Below are positions 35,335-44,642 of a stretch of 60,954 bases of DNA, in pieces. The stretch lies in NCBI GenBank assembly GCA_025934495.1, contig JAICXY010000008.1:1-60954 (forward strand). Reading direction: 5' to 3'. The number at the start of each line of letters is the position of its first letter. Within the stretch, counting starts at the first letter, position 1. The position numbers and the translations under genes are program-made. Below the pieces are notes generated by a model that was not told the DNA's origin, did no database searches, and was given only the letters and a program-made list of their open reading frames with translations. This DNA comes from Candidatus Nitrosocosmicus sp. Its GTDB lineage: Archaea; Thermoproteota; Nitrososphaeria; Nitrososphaerales; Nitrososphaeraceae.

Positions 35335-36852
35335 ATGCTTTCTTTATCTTTAATTTCAAAAGACAATTTTAATGAAATCTTGTCAAATCAATATGGTGAA
35401 CCTGACTGGATATTAAACAAAAGAAAAAAAGCGATTTCTCTATTTTCTGAATTGCCATTTGAAATATCTCCTTTATATTCAAAATATAGTGGATTGACAT
35501 TATTAGAGCCTGATAAAATATTTTTCTCAAATGCCGAATCGCCTACTTTATCAGATGATTTGAAGATACGATTGGAGGAAATAAAATCCTCTCCGAGCTT
35601 GATTATGTCTGGCTCATCTGTTGTACATATTTACATTCCAGAGCATTTATCTAAACAAGGCTTAATTATTTCAAATATTCAAGATGCTTTTAACAATCAC
35701 ACCGACTTATTAAAGAAATATTTTGAAAGCAATGAAAGTAATTATGGCGAAGATCGCTTCCTTGCGCTAGGTTTATCATCATTTCAATCGGGTTTTTTTA
35801 TTTATATTCCAAAAAATTTGATAGTCCCAGAACCTATTAGAATAGTCTATTCTTTAAAAGACGATGGTCTATCTTCGATTTGTAGAAATATTGTAATTTC
35901 TGACGTTGGATCTAAAGCAACAATAGTACAAGAGTTGTACTCTTCTTCTCTTTCCACCACTACTTCTACTACTGATAACAATGATATCTATTCGGCATCA
36001 TCCACTACTTTAAATGATGGTAGTAGCAAAGGTATCGAAGAAAAAACTACTACTACAAAAAATAAAAATCAACAATGCTATTTTGAGGTTTTAGAATGTG
36101 GTGTAAGATCTACATCTGAACTAGAGTTTATCACATTACAGGCAATGGATTTATCAACCGTTAATATTTCTAGTAGGAAGGCATTTGTCGAGCAAGATGG
36201 AAAAATGTCCTGGTATTCGGGTATGTTTGGAACAAATTTGTGTAGATATAAGGTAGATAGTGTTATGAAGGGACCTGGTGCTTCTTCTGAAGATATTGAA
36301 ATAGTTTTTGGAACCGAAAAACAATTATTTGATATATCTTCTAACTTGGACCATGTTGGATTCAGTACTCGCGGTAGGGTAATGGTTAAATCCGTAATGA
36401 AGGATGAATCTAAATCCCTTTTCAAGGGTATGATCAAAATACGAAAAGATGCAAAAGCTTCTGAATCTTTTTTAGCTGGGCATGCAATTTTATTAAATAA
36501 AGGATCACACTCTGATGCTATACCTGGATTGGAAATAGAAACCAATGAAGTCAGGGCTACCCATTCTGCATCTGTTTCTCAAATTGATGAAGAGCAAATA
36601 TTTTATTTGATGTGCAGAGGACTTGATAGAGAAAGTGCTAAAAGAGAAATAGTTCATGGTTTCGTTGAACCTTTATCAAGAAAAATGGATCCTTTTGTAC
36701 GTGCATGGATAAGTTATTTATTTGAAAACAAATGGACTGGCAAGCCCCTTCTATTGAAAACTGATGAAGTTATGGAAGGCATCTTGGAAGTTGAAAAATC
36801 TCGTTACAAGGAAACTGCGGATATTTTCGAGAAACACTACAAGTATAGATAG
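35335..36852 (+). CDS. sufD: SufB/SufD family protein (SufD)
   Basis: Partner of SufB in Fe-S cluster assembly. The N-terminus repeats the GEPDWILNKRKKAISLF motif. The core has SSFQSGFFIYIPKNLIVPEP, GMFGTNLCRYKVDSVMKGPG, FKGMIKIRKDAKASESFLAG and EEQIFYLMCRGLDRESAKRE. At 505 residues it is longer than usual because of a Ser/Thr/Asn-rich insertion at about 203-245, which is probably a disordered loop. Start ATG. It belongs with the adjacent sufB and the Rieske ferredoxin that follows. Confidence 0.9.
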   Translation: MLSLSLISKDNFNEILSNQYGEPDWILNKRKKAISLFSELPFEISPLYSKYSGLTLLEPDKIFFSNAESPTLSDDLKIRLEEIKSSPSLIMSGSSVVHIYIPEHLSKQGLIISNIQDAFNNHTDLLKKYFESNESNYGEDRFLALGLSSFQSGFFIYIPKNLIVPEPIRIVYSLKDDGLSSICRNIVISDVGSKATIVQELYSSSLSTTTSTTDNNDIYSASSTTLNDGSSKGIEEKTTTTKNKNQQCYFEVLECGVRSTSELEFITLQAMDLSTVNISSRKAFVEQDGKMSWYSGMFGTNLCRYKVDSVMKGPGASSEDIEIVFGTEKQLFDISSNLDHVGFSTRGRVMVKSVMKDESKSLFKGMIKIRKDAKASESFLAGHAILLNKGSHSDAIPGLEIETNEVRATHSASVSQIDEEQIFYLMCRGLDRESAKREIVHGFVEPLSRKMDPFVRAWISYLFENKWTGKPLLLKTDEVMEGILEVEKSRYKETADIFEKHYKYR

Positions 36853-36933
36853 ATTATATATATGAGTACATTATTTCTATTTTTTTTGTTTTGAATAAAT
36901 AATTAATAAATGAGAATAGCCCGATAATTATAT

Positions 36934-37254
36934 ATGTCTTCTAAAAATTGGGTAGATATATCGAATTTCCTTGGTCTCAAAAAAGGTGAAATGATGGATT
37001 TTGATTATGGTAATGAAAAAATAATGATAATGAATATAAATGGAACATTTTATGCTTCTGATCGAATCTGCACACATGCATTTGTTGATTTAACCGGAGG
37101 AGTTTTAAACGAGTCTAAAAAAACTGTTACCTGCCCATTACATCATTCTTCTTTTGATATGAAAAATGGTGATGCTCTTAATCTTCCTGCTGAAGAACCA
37201 TTAAAGGTTTATAATATTAAAAAAGAGAAAAATAAATTATTTATTTTAATTTAA
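36934..37254 (+). CDS. Rieske-type ferredoxin
   Basis: One hundred and six residues binding a [2Fe-2S] cluster with C46/H48 (CTHA) and C67/H70 (CPLHHSSFD). There is no membrane anchor, so it is a soluble electron carrier like those of dioxygenases. It follows sufD after 81 bases. A paralogue lies at 38564-38890 on the other strand; the two share ICTHxxxDL, LNExxKTxTCPLH and PAEEPLK. Confidence 0.9.
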   Translation: MSSKNWVDISNFLGLKKGEMMDFDYGNEKIMIMNINGTFYASDRICTHAFVDLTGGVLNESKKTVTCPLHHSSFDMKNGDALNLPAEEPLKVYNIKKEKNKLFILI

Positions 37255-37363
37255 TAAAATGAAAAAGGTTGAAATCTTAATCATTTGTATTTAAATCTGT
37301 CTATAAATGTCCATACAAAATCTTATTTTACTTGTATATGATATGTTAAATTGATATCTTTAT

Positions 37364-37718
37364 TTGAGTGTTTTTTATATTCTTCTTGGTATTTATTTGC
37401 TCATCCTATCATATCCCATCCCAATGTTCAATCAACAGAAGAATACGGGTTATATAAAAATAAAATATGATAAAACCAAAGAATTCAAAGACGATTGCTT
37501 TGTAATTGCAATAGGCAGTTCCAATATCAAAGTTGTAAACATGGACTAGTGATAAAAGATAAATGGAATATAAAAATGAAAGTCTGTTTGAAAATTCCTG
37601 TCTGTAGGAGTAAAATGCAAGCAAATCCTTTTTATGATTAAGGTTGCTGCAAATGGCTACGTTCCTGATTATAAATCTGTTCTAGAATTGATTGACGATA
37701 ATATAAAATTAAAATGTT
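37364..37718 (+). pseudogene. IS5-like transposase remnant
   Basis: The plus strand reads DKTKEFKDDCFVIAIGSSNI then KVVNMD. After a stop come IKDKWNIKMKV and LKIPVCRSKM, and after a frameshift IKVAANGYVPDYKSVLELID. These follow the order of the first Asp region of the transposase at 3660 (YIIIAIDITDIKVTNRGQW, QDKWN). The first catalytic Asp is already lost (IAIG for IAID). Confidence 0.65.
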
Positions 37719-38066
37719 AAAATATTTTCCAAATATAGTTGATCTCATATTTTTATTATTTGATATCGATATATGGCATCTTTAAATCAAAGACGTGGAG
37801 AAAATATAGAATCCCTGATAAAATATATAAAATTTGTAAGCGTATTGATTGTCTATATGTAGATTGTATCGTTTATTCAATAGTACTGATATTTATTTGA
37901 ATACCATAATGTGATGTACTATAATTATACAATGAATTATCCAAATCTCAAAAAATAAAATAAAATCCTATGCTGAGATTTTTTCAAATTACAATTTCTT
38001 TTAAAAATAAAAATTAATTATGTGATGATTGTTAAAATATATCTAGAGTAAAATAAATATTTAAAA
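37719..38066. other. Intergenic stretch, AT-rich
   Basis: No gene recognized between the transposase remnant and the zinc-finger gene. Very high A+T with no repeats of note. Confidence 0.4.
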
Positions 38067-38372
38067 TTAAAAGTTGTCCCCAAAATTTCTGGTATGCGCA
38101 TCAACTTCCTCTTGAGGGGTTCCTGTTCCTTTATGATTTCCTTCTTTTTTATGTTGATGTTCATTCTTGTGAACTCGTGCATCCATTTCTTTTTCATGCT
38201 CTTCACGAACATGATGTAGCCTATCTTTTTCATGAATGAATTGTTTGCCACATCTTTCGCATTTTAAAATCATACGATGGTGAATTTTCTTGGCATGTTC
38301 TATCAGTTCTTCATATGTATCAAATTTTTCACCATCTTCTTCACATTTGTATTTTTTATGGAAAAGGTCCAC
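38067..38372 (-). CDS. C2H2 zinc-finger protein
   Basis: One hundred and one residues. A canonical C2H2 finger (C38, C41, H54, H59: LKCERCGKQFIHEKDRLHHV then REEH) is preceded by a finger-like unit with C10, H26 and H31 in which the second cysteine is replaced by Asp (KCEEDGEKF). The C-terminal 40 residues are His/Lys/Glu-rich and probably disordered. A small nucleic-acid-binding protein of a type common in these archaea; target unknown. Confidence 0.78.
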   Translation of the reverse strand: MDLFHKKYKCEEDGEKFDTYEELIEHAKKIHHRMILKCERCGKQFIHEKDRLHHVREEHEKEMDARVHKNEHQHKKEGNHKGTGTPQEEVDAHTRNFGDNF

Positions 38373-38563
38373 AAATGTATTAACAAAAAGAAGTCTTTAA
38401 AATCTTTTATTAAATGAATAAATATTTTTCTATGATTTAGTTCCTTCTTAATAAAAATAAACATGAACTAGAGAAGAAAAATGAAAAGAAAAAAGTAATT
38501 CACAAATTTAATGGACCACCTTTTAACTTGTTATTTACTTGTATATTTTTTCATTATATGGTG

Positions 38564-38890
38564 TTACGATTCTTCTATCAATACATAAACTCCATCTTCT
38601 TTAGATATTACTTTAAACGTCTTTAGTGGTTCTTCGGCAGGAGGATTTAATGCAATTCCATTATCTAAATTAAAAGCAGACATATGTAGTGGACAGGTAA
38701 TCGTTTTTTCTTCTTCGTTCAAAAAACCATTTGATAAATCTGCGTATTGATGTGTACAAATCCCATCTGTTGCGAATAATTTGTCTTTTATTTTAGCTAT
38801 TAGTAATCTGTTTTTGTTATCGTTATAATCATAACCGATAATGTCTCCATCTTTTAATGAGCTGTTTTCGCAAACTTTTATCCATCCCAT
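38564..38890 (-). CDS. Second Rieske-type ferredoxin
   Basis: One hundred and eight residues; cluster ligands C45/H47 (CTHQ) and C66/H69 (CPLHMSAFN). Soluble, with no anchor. It is a paralogue of the ferredoxin at 36934, separated by a transposase remnant and the C2H2 gene and inverted. A duplication with later rearrangement is likely. The electron-transfer partner is not evident. Confidence 0.88.
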   Translation of the reverse strand: MGWIKVCENSSLKDGDIIGYDYNDNKNRLLIAKIKDKLFATDGICTHQYADLSNGFLNEEEKTITCPLHMSAFNLDNGIALNPPAEEPLKTFKVISKEDGVYVLIEES

Positions 38891-39079
38891 AGATTTAGCA
38901 ACCAGCGGGTATTCATAAACTCTACTACTCCTTTTATCTAATATTATAATGCCAATTATATCATAAAAACGATATCTTGGAAGTTATGATAGTTTTTCTT
39001 TTTGTAATAATCTACAAAAGATCAAACCATTGCTGAACATGATTTAGTTTGCATTTCTTTTTATATTACGTAAAGTATT

Positions 39080-39480
39080 CGTCAAATCTTTAGGCTCTAT
39101 CTTTGATGTATTTGTCGTTCTTTCTATATTGCTTCTCCATTAAGAAGAATGGATATGATATGGTAGTTTTAGAAACTAACAGGCTGGTGAGATACCAATT
39201 ACTCTATCTATGTTAAAACAGAATACATTTCGTATTCTTATGCAACTCTAAACAAAAAAAGTTCGGCTACCAACAAACGCGTTTCGCTATTTTGATATAC
39301 TATTTTTAAGAATTTCTTTATTTTCAGATTCATTTGCAATACGTACCTACACTCAAATGTATTCTAGCCTGACTTTGTTAATTGTCTTTCTATTTTGTAT
39401 AAAGATATTCTAAATCTTCTTTTTCCTATTTATGAAACTTTTTTTACGATTATATTTTTCTGTCAATTTCCAAATATGGA
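39080..39480 (-). pseudogene. IS6/IS240-like transposase remnant
   Basis: The minus strand reads NESENKEILKNSIS, then ETRLLVAERTFF, FLKLPYHIHSS and NIERTT..SKIEPK. These correspond in order to ENKQILALNIS, ERNMFVAERFLS, HHIHSPFEK and ERTMQY..DRTE of the copy at 58746. Several stops interrupt it. The sequence gaccctgtaaataaagttta at 39548-39567 could be a decayed terminal repeat. Confidence 0.6.
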
Positions 39481-39597
39481 TGTGATTTGTTTCATAAAAC
39501 CGCAAGGTTTAATCGTTTTTAGATTATTACACAAGTAATACTATATCTTTACTTCAGACCCTGTAAATAAAGTTTAAATGCTTTTAATTTTGGTGAT

Positions 39598-40212
39598 TTA
39601 ATCATATACATTATGAATCAAATCTGTTAGTTTTCTCTTAGGTTTTGGCATGAGCATTTTTTTTGGATATCCTACACATAATATTGATGAAGGTTGAAGA
39701 TCTGTATTAATTATATTTTTAACTGATTGTTCATCAAACATGCCTATCCAGATTGAACTTAAGCCTAATGCATGAGATGCTAGCTGCGCATAACTTGCAG
39801 CTAACGTTGCATCTTGTACTGAAAATTTTTGCAAAATATCTTTAGAAAAATTCATTTTTATCCTATTATGGTTTGCACAAAAAACTAGTACCATAGGAGC
39901 ATTTACATATGGCTGATTATTTGCAGCCGTTACTAATTTCCTTTTTATTTCTTCTTTTATGATATGAAAAATTTCAAAACCTTGAAAACCTCCTGCAGTA
40001 GGAGCTGTATCTGCAGCTGCAAAAATTATTTCGATCTTCCATGTTTCAATCTCTTTATCTTCAAACTTTCTTTGAGAACGTCTATTTAACATTACATTAA
40101 AAATGTTACTATTTAATATTTCATCAATATCGTCATAGTCTGTTTCTTTTGGATATATATTTGGAAGAATGTCAGATGGAAACATCCTCTCTAATATTTT
40201 TTCTTCATCCAC
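39598..40212 (-). CDS. Nitroreductase family flavoprotein
   Basis: Two hundred and four residues with the FMN-binding start NRRSQRKFEDKEIETWKIEI. AADTAPTAGGFQGFEIFHI and the C-terminal dimer segment LGLSSIWIGMF...ILCVGYPKK are also recognizable. It would reduce a quinone, nitro compound or related substrate using NAD(P)H. The substrate is unknown. It stands alone; the 5' side is a 520-base AT-rich spacer. Confidence 0.85.
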   Translation of the reverse strand: MDEEKILERMFPSDILPNIYPKETDYDDIDEILNSNIFNVMLNRRSQRKFEDKEIETWKIEIIFAAADTAPTAGGFQGFEIFHIIKEEIKRKLVTAANNQPYVNAPMVLVFCANHNRIKMNFSKDILQKFSVQDATLAASYAQLASHALGLSSIWIGMFDEQSVKNIINTDLQPSSILCVGYPKKMLMPKPKRKLTDLIHNVYD

Positions 40213-40731
40213 TACTTTATTTAAACAACTGAGAAATAGAAAAAGGTATATGAAAATAATTTTTATTTATATACATGTTTAAAATTTTATGATAACAAAA
40301 GTTCGACAGGGGTTTATGATCTATCTTTGATACAAGGGTTTTGTTCGTTTGGGAAAATTTACTTTCACTTTTTAATTAGTGGCTTTATATATGAATGTAT
40401 AATTTTTTCGAACTTCTTTTATTATTATATGTGTATTGTGAAAGGATTTGTTATTTGATAAAATTCCTTATTATATTGGTCAATGAATAAATTAAGAAAA
40501 TTATTAATATTTTGATTTTATTTTTTGCATTGGTATTTCAGTTTGATAAATTATTTTCAATTGGTATTGTAAATCGAGATCTTTCTGCAATAAGAAAAGG
40601 ATGCATAAATGCATATTATTTTAACAATATTCTTATCATATTTGTAATTTTCTTTATATATATTTTAAATATTGAAATAATTTCAAATATTAATACTTAT
40701 ATATGTTATTTGAACAGATAAAATAAGCTAG
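40213..40731. other. Intergenic stretch, AT-rich
   Basis: Contains the promoter side of both divergent neighbours. A 69-codon plus-strand frame (40512-40721) is hydrophobic and biased to Ile/Phe/Asn, as expected by chance in such AT-rich DNA. I do not call it a gene. Confidence 0.4.
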
Positions 40732-42423
40732 TTGATCAGATTACGGTCATCATTTATCCATAAACTTGAAAACAGATTGAATATTGGTATTCATGATGGC
40801 CAAACCACTAATACGATTGAAAATCCTCTTGCGAAGCCATTTCCTTGGTGGTATGAATTGTATCAACGAATTAAATTATTTCCTTGGTGGATAAAGTATA
40901 ATTTAGGATCTAATGAAGAATCTGAACTCAAGAATAAGATAATACAATTGGCCTCAGCAATGAATTTAGAAAAAAAGTGGGTAAAAAAGATAGTTAGACA
41001 TGCTGTCTCTGAATTCTCAAAGAAGGGGCTTGGATCAGATTATTACGGATATCATACTATAGATCACGAACTTGAAGCAACATATCTTACCCTAATTTCG
41101 ATTTATGGCCACATTAAGCAAAGTGATGGAAATACCTCAATTTTTACTAACGAAGATATAAAATACCTTTTTTTTTCAGCTCTTTTTCATGATTATGATC
41201 CCGCAAAACAGTTTGATAAACCAAATGAGGAATCTGTAGAATGGTTTTTGAGAAATGATCCAGAAATAAGGAAATTTATTGATATTTTGGGAATAGATAT
41301 AAATATTGTAATTGCAATAATCTATAGAACTGCTTATCCTTTTAATGGAAAAATAGCTGATATTGCTACAAAACGAATTCTGGAATTGCTGTCAATCAAA
41401 GATCATTCAAAGGATTTTAATGATGATAATAATATAAAAAGTGCTAATGATAACTCCGCTAGAATAGAACATTATCAGCGACTTGGTTGGTTTTTATCTG
41501 TATGTGAACGCATGGCTGGATATACTTTGGGTGACTTTGAACATGCAAATAAGTTAGCTAGAAGTAATGCGCATTCATTAGGATGGCATCCTTCTATAAT
41601 AACTAGTGAAAGTGTAAAGTATTTTGAGATACTTAAACATGAAAATGAGATGCTGCAATTTGTATTGGATGGATTGCCTGATAATTTAAAAAAGAATTTT
41701 TTTAATAATATAAATTCTTTTCGTGATCTCTATAAAGAAGAAAAGGAAATAAGGAAATTGGCAAGAAATGGGGAAATTATCTTCGAGTGTAAACTAGAAC
41801 AAATTGGAAATAGTCGTAATAATAATATAAATTCCTTTATCGATCCTGAAATAAGAAATCGTGTTCTTAATATCTATAACAAGCTGCCAATTCCTTTAAA
41901 ACGTGGGGAGCGCGATTTTATATCTTCTCTTTCTAATCCCGATACAATTCTTATTACACTTAGAATTAAAAGAGAAAAAAGGTTATATCCCAACAATAGT
42001 TCTCCCAATAAAGAAAAGGATACAATAAGGGATATAGATATTAAAAAAGAAGATGGTGCTTATGAAAATGAAGCCATTGTTGGATACGTAAAAGGAGGAC
42101 CATTAGAAAAGTATAATCTTAGACGTGGAACATTTGATGAAAATTACGGTAAGAAAAATACTGTATATATGGAATGGATATGTATAAAACCTGGTTACTG
42201 GGGTTCAACCGGAGGTCATCTTCTTAGAATGAATTTTCTTCGAGAATCAAAAAAAAGAGGATATAATTTCATAACCGGATATGTACATCGTAATGTAATA
42301 ATGAAAAGGATGAGCAAGGGTGAAATTATCGAGGTAGTACAAAAATATGATCCAGATAAATTAGATTATTATAGAATTGATCTGACTAGAATGTCGGAAG
42401 ATGATCGAAAAGACGAGAATTAA
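40732..42423 (+). CDS. HD-domain phosphohydrolase fused to a GNAT acetyltransferase domain
   Basis: Five hundred and sixty-three residues. The N-terminal half is an HD/PDE-type domain with metal ligands H108 and H112 (YHTIDHELEA), HD at 153-154 (LFHDYDP) and a further helical part (GWFLSVCERMAGYTLGDFEH). This points to a phosphodiesterase for a cyclic nucleotide or related phosphoester. The C-terminal region (about 455-555: EWICIKPGYWGSTGGHLLRM, ITGYVHRNVIMKRM) looks like a GNAT N-acetyltransferase. Residues 30-55 hold a duplicated FPWW motif. Start TTG, uncertain. Substrates unknown; the domain pairing suggests nucleotide-controlled acetylation or simple fusion of two steps. Confidence 0.7.
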   Translation: MIRLRSSFIHKLENRLNIGIHDGQTTNTIENPLAKPFPWWYELYQRIKLFPWWIKYNLGSNEESELKNKIIQLASAMNLEKKWVKKIVRHAVSEFSKKGLGSDYYGYHTIDHELEATYLTLISIYGHIKQSDGNTSIFTNEDIKYLFFSALFHDYDPAKQFDKPNEESVEWFLRNDPEIRKFIDILGIDINIVIAIIYRTAYPFNGKIADIATKRILELLSIKDHSKDFNDDNNIKSANDNSARIEHYQRLGWFLSVCERMAGYTLGDFEHANKLARSNAHSLGWHPSIITSESVKYFEILKHENEMLQFVLDGLPDNLKKNFFNNINSFRDLYKEEKEIRKLARNGEIIFECKLEQIGNSRNNNINSFIDPEIRNRVLNIYNKLPIPLKRGERDFISSLSNPDTILITLRIKREKRLYPNNSSPNKEKDTIRDIDIKKEDGAYENEAIVGYVKGGPLEKYNLRRGTFDENYGKKNTVYMEWICIKPGYWGSTGGHLLRMNFLRESKKRGYNFITGYVHRNVIMKRMSKGEIIEVVQKYDPDKLDYYRIDLTRMSEDDRKDEN

Positions 42424-42508
42424 GATTAGAATCCATTTATTTATGACTGTGTATTACTATTTTTTAGTAAAAAAATTGATTATAATATTTAAAATATTTT
42501 ATATTATA

Positions 42509-42706
42509 TTGAGTCTTAATATTGAATGGAATGATACTATAAAGAAGGAAGCAAGAAGGATTAACAATGAAGATCTAGGTGGAGGACAAGAGGTAACAGA
42601 TGGTTATATTCTGGTTCAAAGAGGCGTAATAAAGAAAAGTTTTACATTCCAAGACCAAGCAGAAAGTTACGATGGTTCGGTTCTCCGATTGAGTTTCAGA
42701 GGATGA
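42509..42706 (+). pseudogene. PRC-barrel-like small protein, C-terminus frameshifted
   Basis: From a TTG at 42509: MSLNIEWNDTIKKEARRINN, then EDLGGGQEVTDGYILVQRGV and QAESYDGSVLRL. This resembles the short PRC-barrel-like proteins abundant in ammonia-oxidizing archaea. Near 42690 the frame ends in SFRG-stop, while the +1 frame continues VSEDEILNK, the usual acidic end. A single-base shift has therefore probably clipped the C-terminus. It may still be made as a shortened protein. The frame is also open upstream to 42401 but without protein-like sequence. Confidence 0.5.
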
Positions 42707-42834
42707 AATTTTAAATAAATAAAGGGATTCTGCACCTTCTTCTTCATCGTCTTCCTTTTTACAATGTAAATAATGATATGAAAAAGGTGTGTTATCCGGT
42801 AAGGAATAGTATAGTTATGAATGATGTAATTTGT

Positions 42835-43806
42835 TTATATGCTTTCTAATAAACATTTTAAAGCACCATTAATTGTGTGTTCTGCTGATTCTAAATATAC
42901 TATGTCTCTTTTTTTTAGCTCTTCGGATGTTTTTGGTCCAATGGAAATTATTACTTTAATTCCTATGAAATTTATCAATTCCTGTTCATTTTTGTTTGTC
43001 GGCAAAAGAAGACTTGATTTATTTTCTTCTTCCTTTTCTCTAAGATAAACATTATTTGCAATTATTTTAAAAAATGCTCTTACTGTTGAGGGGCTAGTAA
43101 ATATAATATACTTTAATTCTTTTTTTTCCACTAGATTTTTAAATTTTTTCCATTCATTTGATTCTTTTATTTTATTGAATTCGATAGTTTGGTAAAAAAA
43201 AACTTGATCTAAAATCAAATTTGCATATTTTTTTGTTATAAGATTATTTGATTTTTGTGATTCTGTACTTCTTGGGATTAAAATTTTGATTTTTTCAATT
43301 GCGTTACTTTTATCTAGGTTATCTAAAAATTCTACAATGCTGTTTAAAGAATAATCTGTTATTTTGGTGTCTGAATCTAAAATATTATTATTATTATTGT
43401 TACCATAATTAGGTGAAGCAGCAATAGATGCTGTACTATATAAATAAGCTTTCAGGTTGTATTTTTCTATTTCTTTTTTAGTTTTAGGTCCTATGGCAAT
43501 TATATTATTGGATTTATTTTTATTACTTTTGTATAACGCTTTTATGATGTTATCATGGTCTTTTTCTTTTTTTATGATTTTAAAAAAAATATTCACTGAA
43601 TTTGCGCTCAAAAATATGTAATAATCATAGAACCCACTTTCTATTTTTTTTATTGAATCTGATATATCTTTTGAATATAATGGAATAGTGGTGATGGTAG
43701 GCAGTGCAATTATGTTTAATTTTATATTAAAATTGTGTATATCCGGTAGAGGGATATCATTTTCTTCTATATTCTCTCTGGTAATGGCAATGTTTAAATT
43801 TATCAA
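42835..43806 (-). CDS. hemD: Uroporphyrinogen-III synthase
   Basis: Closes and inverts ring D of hydroxymethylbilane. The sequence is poorly conserved as usual. The two-domain layout is visible: YIFLSANSVNIFFKII and AIGPKTKKEIEKY in one domain, YIIFTSPSTVRAFFKII and IISIGPKTSEELKKR in the other. At 323 residues it is longer than average because of Asn-rich loops (a run of six Asn near residue 137). Last gene of the seven-gene tetrapyrrole operon, 23 bases behind the SUMT gene. Confidence 0.85.
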   Translation of the reverse strand: MINLNIAITRENIEENDIPLPDIHNFNIKLNIIALPTITTIPLYSKDISDSIKKIESGFYDYYIFLSANSVNIFFKIIKKEKDHDNIIKALYKSNKNKSNNIIAIGPKTKKEIEKYNLKAYLYSTASIAASPNYGNNNNNNILDSDTKITDYSLNSIVEFLDNLDKSNAIEKIKILIPRSTESQKSNNLITKKYANLILDQVFFYQTIEFNKIKESNEWKKFKNLVEKKELKYIIFTSPSTVRAFFKIIANNVYLREKEEENKSSLLLPTNKNEQELINFIGIKVIISIGPKTSEELKKRDIVYLESAEHTINGALKCLLESI

Positions 43807-43829
43807 TTTTTCAAATGTGGTAATACTTT

Positions 43830-44642
43830 TTATAATGAATCCCTTTGTAGATACCAGTTGATATTCTCATTTAAACTTACTGTATCACCCATTATAACAA
43901 TCGCTGGAGGTTTAACGTTTTCATGTTTTGCTTTTTTTACTATGTTGTCTATTTCTCCAGTTATAATTCTCTGATTTTCCAAAGTGCTGTTCTCGATTAT
44001 TGCAACTTTTGTATTTCCACTAATGTTCCCTTTTCTAATTTTTTCTATTATTATTTCCAATTTTTCAGTACCCATATATATTACCACTGTATCTACAACA
44101 TCAAATAATTTTTCCCAATTTACAATTGGTGTCTTTTTTTCCGGATCTTCGTGTCCCGTTACAAATGCCACTGATGAGCTATATTTTCTATGAGTTAGGG
44201 GAATGCCTGAATATATTGCTGCACCTATTCCTGAAGTGATTCCTGGAACTATTTCAAACGATATATTATTGGATTTTAAAAATTCTGCTTCTTCGCCTCC
44301 TCTGCCAAAAATAAATGGATCGCCTCCCTTTAACCTTAATACCTTTTTTCCTTTTTTTGAATACTCTAGCATTAGTTCGTTTGTTTTATTTTGATGAGTA
44401 GTCGGATCTCCAATGCCTCTACCTACATAGACTTTTTCAGTTCTCTCTGGAAATAATTTGATGATATTTTCGCCTACCAGCCTGTCGTATAAAATTACGT
44501 CAGACTCATTTATTAGTTCAAGGGCTCTAATTGTCAATAATTTTGGATTTCCTGGTCCAGCGCCACAGATAAATATTTTTCCCAAATTGCCACTGTTGCT
44601 TGTTTCTCTGTTACTATCATTGTCGTTATTTGTTTTACTCAT
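43830..44642 (-). CDS. cobA: Uroporphyrinogen-III C-methyltransferase (SUMT)
   Basis: Methylates uroporphyrinogen III twice with SAM to precorrin-2, leading to siroheme, heme (alternative pathway) and cobalamin. Signatures: IFICGAGPGNPKLLTIRALE, DVILYDRLVG, LRLKGGDPFIFGRGGEEAEF, VPGITSGIGAAIYSGIPLTH and AIVIMGDTVSL. It has 270 residues. Its ATG overlaps the hemC stop by four bases (ATGA), so translation is coupled. Together with the dehydrogenase at the head of the operon it gives sirohydrochlorin. Confidence 0.93.
   Translation of the reverse strand: MSKTNNDNDSNRETSNSGNLGKIFICGAGPGNPKLLTIRALELINESDVILYDRLVGENIIKLFPERTEKVYVGRGIGDPTTHQNKTNELMLEYSKKGKKVLRLKGGDPFIFGRGGEEAEFLKSNNISFEIVPGITSGIGAAIYSGIPLTHRKYSSSVAFVTGHEDPEKKTPIVNWEKLFDVVDTVVIYMGTEKLEIIIEKIRKGNISGNTKVAIIENSTLENQRIITGEIDNIVKKAKHENVKPPAIVIMGDTVSLNENINWYLQRDSL

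Noticed and set aside
40512-40721. 69-codon hydrophobic frame upstream of the HD-GNAT gene.
   Set aside because: Ile/Phe/Asn bias is expected from AT-rich DNA; no start signal or family resemblance.
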